In this document: piece after piece, positions 60,740-64,000 of the stretch | Position numbering within the stretch: the stretch's first letter is position 1 | Layout: each line of letters begins with the position of its first letter | Source: Ensifer adhaerens | Lineage (GTDB): Bacteria; Pseudomonadota; Alphaproteobacteria; Rhizobiales; Rhizobiaceae | Direction of reading: 5' to 3' | NCBI RefSeq assembly: GCF_013283195.1 | Contig: NZ_JABEKT010000002.1 | Location: 1,178,001 to 1,242,000 of the forward strand | Length of the DNA stretch: 64,000 nucleotides | Notes under the pieces: model-generated | Told to the model about the DNA's origin: nothing | The model's database searches: none | What the model saw: the letters and a program-made list of their open reading frames with translations, nothing else | Position numbers and translations under genes: made by a program

Positions 60740-62644
60740 CTAGTGCTTGGCGCGCAGCCCGTGCCGCTTGATCTGGCGGTGAACGGTGGAGCGATCGACG
60801 CCCAGGCGTCGGGCCGCTTCGGAAATGTTCCAACCACAGGATGAGAGCACGATCTGGAGCGACGCGCCGTCGTCGGACTGTCCGCTTGGGGGCGGCCCCT
60901 CCTTCTTGTTCGTCAGCGCGGCTATGAGATGCTCTGGCAGGTCGGCGAGCTCGATCCGGTTTTCGTCGCAAACGGCAGCCGCGACAGCCAGGACGTTGTC
61001 CAGTTCGCGGATATTGCCGGGCCAGCCATGGGCTTTCAGTGCGGCCAGTGCGTCGGAAGAAACGTGTAAAGGTCGCCCTTCGCTCCTGTGCCTATCGAGC
61101 AGTGCTGCAAGCAACCATTCGAAATCCGGCCGGTCGCGAAGCGGCGGCATAAGGAACACAGCGGCATTCAGGCGATAGAACAGGTCTTCACGGAACCGTC
61201 CCTCCTGCACAAGCTGCTGCAACGGCCGGTGTGTCGCCGAGACAATGCGCAGGCTAACCGGTTTCGGTTCCACCCCACCCAGCGGCAGGATTTCCCGTTC
61301 CGCCAGGACCCGCAGCAATCTGGTCTGCAAGACCAGGGGCATGTCGCCGATCTCATCGAGGAACAGGGTTCCGCCATCCGCCTGTTCTATCAGCCCTTTG
61401 CGCCCCTTGGGCGATGCGCCGGTAAAAGCGCCTGGCAGATATCCGAAGAGTTCGCTCTCGATAAGGTGTTCGGGCAACGCTGCGCAGTTGATGGCAACGA
61501 ACTTGCCCTTGAGGCCGCTGCTGTCGTGGATGGCCCGCGCGAGGTGCTCCTTGCCCGAACCGGTCTCTCCCTGAATAAGGACCGGTAGCGCAGTTGGCGC
61601 CAGCTTGGCGATCCGCTCCTCGAGGGCGGCAATCACTGGCACATTGCCGCCGAGCCGGCGCGTAGCCGAAAGAGTTGCCATCTTGCCGGCCGTCCTGCCA
61701 ACAGGAAACTGCGGTTCGATCGCATGGGCAAAGAGCGCGTTTCCGTCACGGGCGGTCAAAAGACGCTCCTCCGTCGGCCTGCGGCGCGTCAAATCAACCA
61801 GGCCATCGACGCCGATATCGAAGAAGCGGGAGATCGGCTGCCCGATGAGATTCTGCGGGTCACGCCAGTCGAGCCCGGCCGCGCGCGCAAGGATGCGGGC
61901 GCCCCCATGGGTCATGCCGATGATGAGGCCGCGCCCGTCTATCGAGATCGCAGCCTCGGGATCGACGTCGAGGAACTCCGGCGAGCGGGCAAAACGTAGC
62001 ACCCATTCATGGCGCGTGCGCGCCATCAGGTTGGCGAGTTCGATCCGCCGCACGGTGGCGGCGACGAGGTGGCGTGCAAGGTTCTGGCTCGCCTTCAGGA
62101 TCGGGGAACTGAGCAGCGAAATGTCGAGGACGGCCGAAAGCCCTCCTTCGGTATCGTAGATCGGCGCGGCGGTGCAGGAGAGCGGAGTATGCGTCGTATC
62201 GAAATGGTCGCTCTGGTGGATCGTCAGCGCTTCGCCGGTTTCCAGGCAGGCTCCGACCGCGCACGTGCCCGCGCGCGCCTCCGCCCAATCCGATCCGAGA
62301 TAGAGACCGGCTCGTCGCAGGTTGTTGTCGAAGGAGGGATCGCCCAGAAACTCGACCGTCACGCCTTTTCGATCGGAAAGCAGGAGGACGTAGTTTTGTC
62401 CGGCGACCTGATTATAGAGGTTTTCAAGACCAGAGCGCGCGATCCTGATAAGGTCTTCGGCCTCCTGCCGATGCTCACGCAGGCGAAGCTCGGGCAAGAT
62501 ATAGGCTTCGCAAGTCTGCGCCGGATCCAGCTTGTGCTGATCGAGACACCGCAGCCACGATTTGACGACGACCTCATCGCGGCCGGTTGCCAGGCCTTGT
62601 CCTACCCGCTCGATTTCGCGAACATGTTCCGAATGTGAAACCAT
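60740..62644 (-). CDS. AcoR-type sigma-54-dependent enhancer-binding regulator
   Basis: 634 aa. N-terminal GAF-like sensor (about 70-200), a linker with a PAS-like section (AAISIDGRGLIIGMTHGGAR), then the AAA+ domain: Walker A GETGSGKE at 359-366, the sigma-54-contacting GAFTGA at 405-410 and Walker B TLFLDE at 426-431. The C-terminal Fis-type HTH is ISEAARRLGVDRSTVHRQIKR. This layout is that of AcoR, which activates alcohol/acetoin-type operons. It sits directly upstream of the sigma-54 promoter it should control. Confidence 0.94.
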   Translation of the reverse strand: MVSHSEHVREIERVGQGLATGRDEVVVKSWLRCLDQHKLDPAQTCEAYILPELRLREHRQEAEDLIRIARSGLENLYNQVAGQNYVLLLSDRKGVTVEFLGDPSFDNNLRRAGLYLGSDWAEARAGTCAVGACLETGEALTIHQSDHFDTTHTPLSCTAAPIYDTEGGLSAVLDISLLSSPILKASQNLARHLVAATVRRIELANLMARTRHEWVLRFARSPEFLDVDPEAAISIDGRGLIIGMTHGGARILARAAGLDWRDPQNLIGQPISRFFDIGVDGLVDLTRRRPTEERLLTARDGNALFAHAIEPQFPVGRTAGKMATLSATRRLGGNVPVIAALEERIAKLAPTALPVLIQGETGSGKEHLARAIHDSSGLKGKFVAINCAALPEHLIESELFGYLPGAFTGASPKGRKGLIEQADGGTLFLDEIGDMPLVLQTRLLRVLAEREILPLGGVEPKPVSLRIVSATHRPLQQLVQEGRFREDLFYRLNAAVFLMPPLRDRPDFEWLLAALLDRHRSEGRPLHVSSDALAALKAHGWPGNIRELDNVLAVAAAVCDENRIELADLPEHLIAALTNKKEGPPPSGQSDDGASLQIVLSSCGWNISEAARRLGVDRSTVHRQIKRHGLRAKH

Positions 62645-63010
62645 GGAATTTCGATGGCATCGCTGCCATGCTCCTCCATTCCTCCAAACGCGAATGAGTT
62701 CACGCCTAATCCGCTTTGTAAAGGGCAGGGGGACATTTCATGCGCATCGAGCGCAATCGACTGTGGTCTTGCCGTCACGGCGATCTCGGGCACCGCCTGC
62801 CCACGTGCCTAAACGGCGCCTTTTCGCCTTTGTCGGCGCCGAACGTGGAACGGAGGATGGATGCGGGAAGGGCCGGATTAATCCTTCGGCTATTCTGCCG
62901 AAGTCTTCTCCTTCGACAAGGCACACCCTTTGATATCCCTGGACAACAGCCGCTTCCGCCTCTCCAGGCCACTCAACGGCGTGAATGCCAGCTGCGTCTG
63001 GCGAGGACGG
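62645..63010. other. 366-base gap upstream of the activator gene
   Basis: No supported gene on either strand. It should hold the activator's promoter; no second sigma-54 site was seen. Confidence 0.5.
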
Positions 63011-63244
63011 TCACGCCGACGATTTCATGGCGGCGCGCAAGGTATCGTTGATGCGGTCTTGCCAGCCGGGTCCGTCCGCCTGGAAATGCGCCAGCACATC
63101 GCTGTCGATCTTGAGCGAAACGAGTTCCTTGGCATTCGGGAGCGCAGGTCTTTCGACCGCGGGCGCTGCCACTTTCTTTGCCGGCTTGAACAGAGCCTCG
63201 GCTGCATCTTTCGGATTTGCTGGTCTTCGGGGTGTCGTTGCCAT
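63011..63244 (-). CDS. BrnA-like antitoxin without partner
   Basis: 77 aa. The C-terminal VSLKIDSDVLAHFQADGPGWQ followed by DRINDTLRAAM is the ribbon-helix-helix of BrnA-type antitoxins; the N-terminal 40 residues are basic and Pro/Ala-rich. BrnA normally follows and neutralises a BrnT RNase; the 37-base gap on the upstream side and the gap downstream contain no BrnT-like gene. It may be a stand-alone RHH regulator. Confidence 0.8.
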   Translation of the reverse strand: MATTPRRPANPKDAAEALFKPAKKVAAPAVERPALPNAKELVSLKIDSDVLAHFQADGPGWQDRINDTLRAAMKSSA

Positions 63245-63281
63245 GGGTATTTCCTTTTCGTCACCGATCTGGCTCTGTGGC

Positions 63282-64000
63282 CTATTCGCCTTGCTGAATG
63301 CTCAAGGGGTAGCGCTTGGGATGGTGCACGGAGGTTGATATGTTGATAGGGCGATTTTCGGCTGAGAATGCGATCTGATCCAATGTCAGTACCGCGGTTT
63401 TCTGCTCCAGCTTGAGCAAGGTGACTTCGTCTTCGTCGGGATAGCGCGCGCTGATCGTTGTCTGTCCCCGCACGGGGCGCAGGCCGTAGCGCTCGCGCAA
63501 TTCAGCGTAGAGCGAACGGTTTCCAGTCGACCAGTCCAGATCCAGCAGTCCCGGGCAAGCGGCCGGCTGCAGCCAGTCATACTGTATGACCACTGGCACG
63601 CCGTCGAGCGTGCGTAGGCGTTTCAACAACACGACGTCAGCGGCTTCCGGCAGGTAGAGCGCGCGCGAAATCTCCGGCGGAGCAGCATAGATCTTGGCTT
63701 CCAGCAGGCGGCTGCCGGGCACCATGCCCTTGGCGATCGCGTTGGCAGTAAAGCTCGTCAGCAAATGCAACTCGAACGGTTCGCTTTTTTCGGCAACGTA
63801 AAAGCCCTTGCCCGGCTGACTTTGCAGATGGCCCTCCTGGACGAGTTCGACAAGTGCCTGCCTGATTGTAATGCGGCTGACATCATAGGCCTGTACCAGC
63901 TCGCGCTCGGAGGGAAGTTTGGAATGGGCGGGGATGGTGCCGTCTCGCGTCAGATCCAGGATGTTCTGCTTGACCTGCCTGTAGAGAGGCTGCTGGTCAT
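63282..64000 (-). CDS. GntR/HutC family regulator (5' partial, runs off the window end)
   Basis: The frame continues to the window edge, so the start is not seen; about 239 residues are visible. The N-terminal winged HTH reads LYRQVKQNILDLTRDGTIPA then LPSERELVQAYDVSRITIRQ, and the rest is a UTRA ligand domain (VVLLKRLRTLDGVPVVIQYDWLQP and a final ISTSVHHPKRYPL). HutC-type regulators respond to small metabolites. The regulated genes are probably beyond the window. It ends 37 bases before the BrnA-like gene start on the same strand. Confidence 0.9.
   Translation of the reverse strand, partial: DQQPLYRQVKQNILDLTRDGTIPAHSKLPSERELVQAYDVSRITIRQALVELVQEGHLQSQPGKGFYVAEKSEPFELHLLTSFTANAIAKGMVPGSRLLEAKIYAAPPEISRALYLPEAADVVLLKRLRTLDGVPVVIQYDWLQPAACPGLLDLDWSTGNRSLYAELRERYGLRPVRGQTTISARYPDEDEVTLLKLEQKTAVLTLDQIAFSAENRPINISTSVHHPKRYPLSIQQGE

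Overview
The window looks like chromosome or large-replicon DNA from an alphaproteobacterium of the Rhizobiales, most likely a Rhizobiaceae member close to Ensifer/Sinorhizobium or Rhizobium. The DNA is GC-rich and densely coded. It is full of ABC and TRAP uptake systems paired with catabolic enzymes and local regulators, and it carries small-protein families common in rhizobia (IalB-like, SH3-like, DUF4168-like, BON). I see no rRNA, tRNA, CRISPR array, insertion sequence or phage gene. All assignments come from reading the sequence and from family knowledge; no database search was run.

Layout. (1) 1-17.8 kb: a sugar-acid island. It has a family III CoA-transferase (cut by the window edge) and a solute-binding-fold protein without a signal peptide, then a divergently placed IclR regulator and lactonase-type amidohydrolase. 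A sugar ABC transporter follows (binding protein, two permeases, ATPase). Next come a mandelate-racemase-type enzyme, a rhamnose/fucose mutarotase-like protein, a Gfo/Idh/MocA oxidoreductase, a MaoC hydratase, an SDR, an FAH-family hydrolase and a well-matched L-fuconate dehydratase. Together these describe the non-phosphorylating L-fucose route: fucose to fuconolactone, fuconate, 2-keto-3-deoxy-fuconate, the 2,4-diketo acid, then pyruvate plus lactate. A three-gene TRAP transporter closes the island. (2) 17.8-26.2 kb: MFS/MarR pair, DUF6500-like protein, TerC, a three-gene operon (ICMT-like methyltransferase, lipoyl-less E2-like acyltransferase, SDR with a C-terminal SEC-C motif), two lipoproteins, an L,D-transpeptidase and an SDR. 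(3) 26.2-30 kb: small envelope proteins, an FkbM methyltransferase and a decayed SDR fragment. (4) 30.1-33.6 kb: a ProVWX-type betaine ABC transporter and a small HTH protein. (5) 33.7-37.5 kb: leucine-dehydrogenase-type enzyme, MFS exporter with a Fur-like box upstream, and a streptomycin-kinase-like phosphotransferase.

(6) 37.9-47.3 kb: probable organosulfur island. It has a polar-amino-acid-type binding protein and a Cys/Met PLP lyase, an ArsR regulator with a GST, then an SsuA-like protein, an SsuD-type monooxygenase, a fused DctQM TRAP permease with its DctP, and a PhnD-like protein. The SsuA-like and PhnD-like proteins have no signal peptide. (7) 47.6-57.5 kb: membrane desaturase/hydroxylase, a polyamine-type ABC transporter (four genes), a LuxR-type regulator, and a secreted amidohydrolase, cupin and FAD amine-oxidase-like set. 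(8) 57.6-62.6 kb: a flavin monooxygenase and a Zn alcohol dehydrogenase behind a near-perfect sigma-54 promoter and a large palindrome, with the AcoR-type sigma-54 activator just upstream. (9) 63.0-64.0 kb: a BrnA-like antitoxin without a visible toxin partner and a GntR/HutC regulator cut by the window end.

The most unusual points are: three signal-less solute-binding-fold proteins sitting beside catabolic or TRAP genes; the TRAP/SsuD sulfonate arrangement; the SDR with a SEC-C tail in an unassigned operon; and the compact sigma-54 control module.
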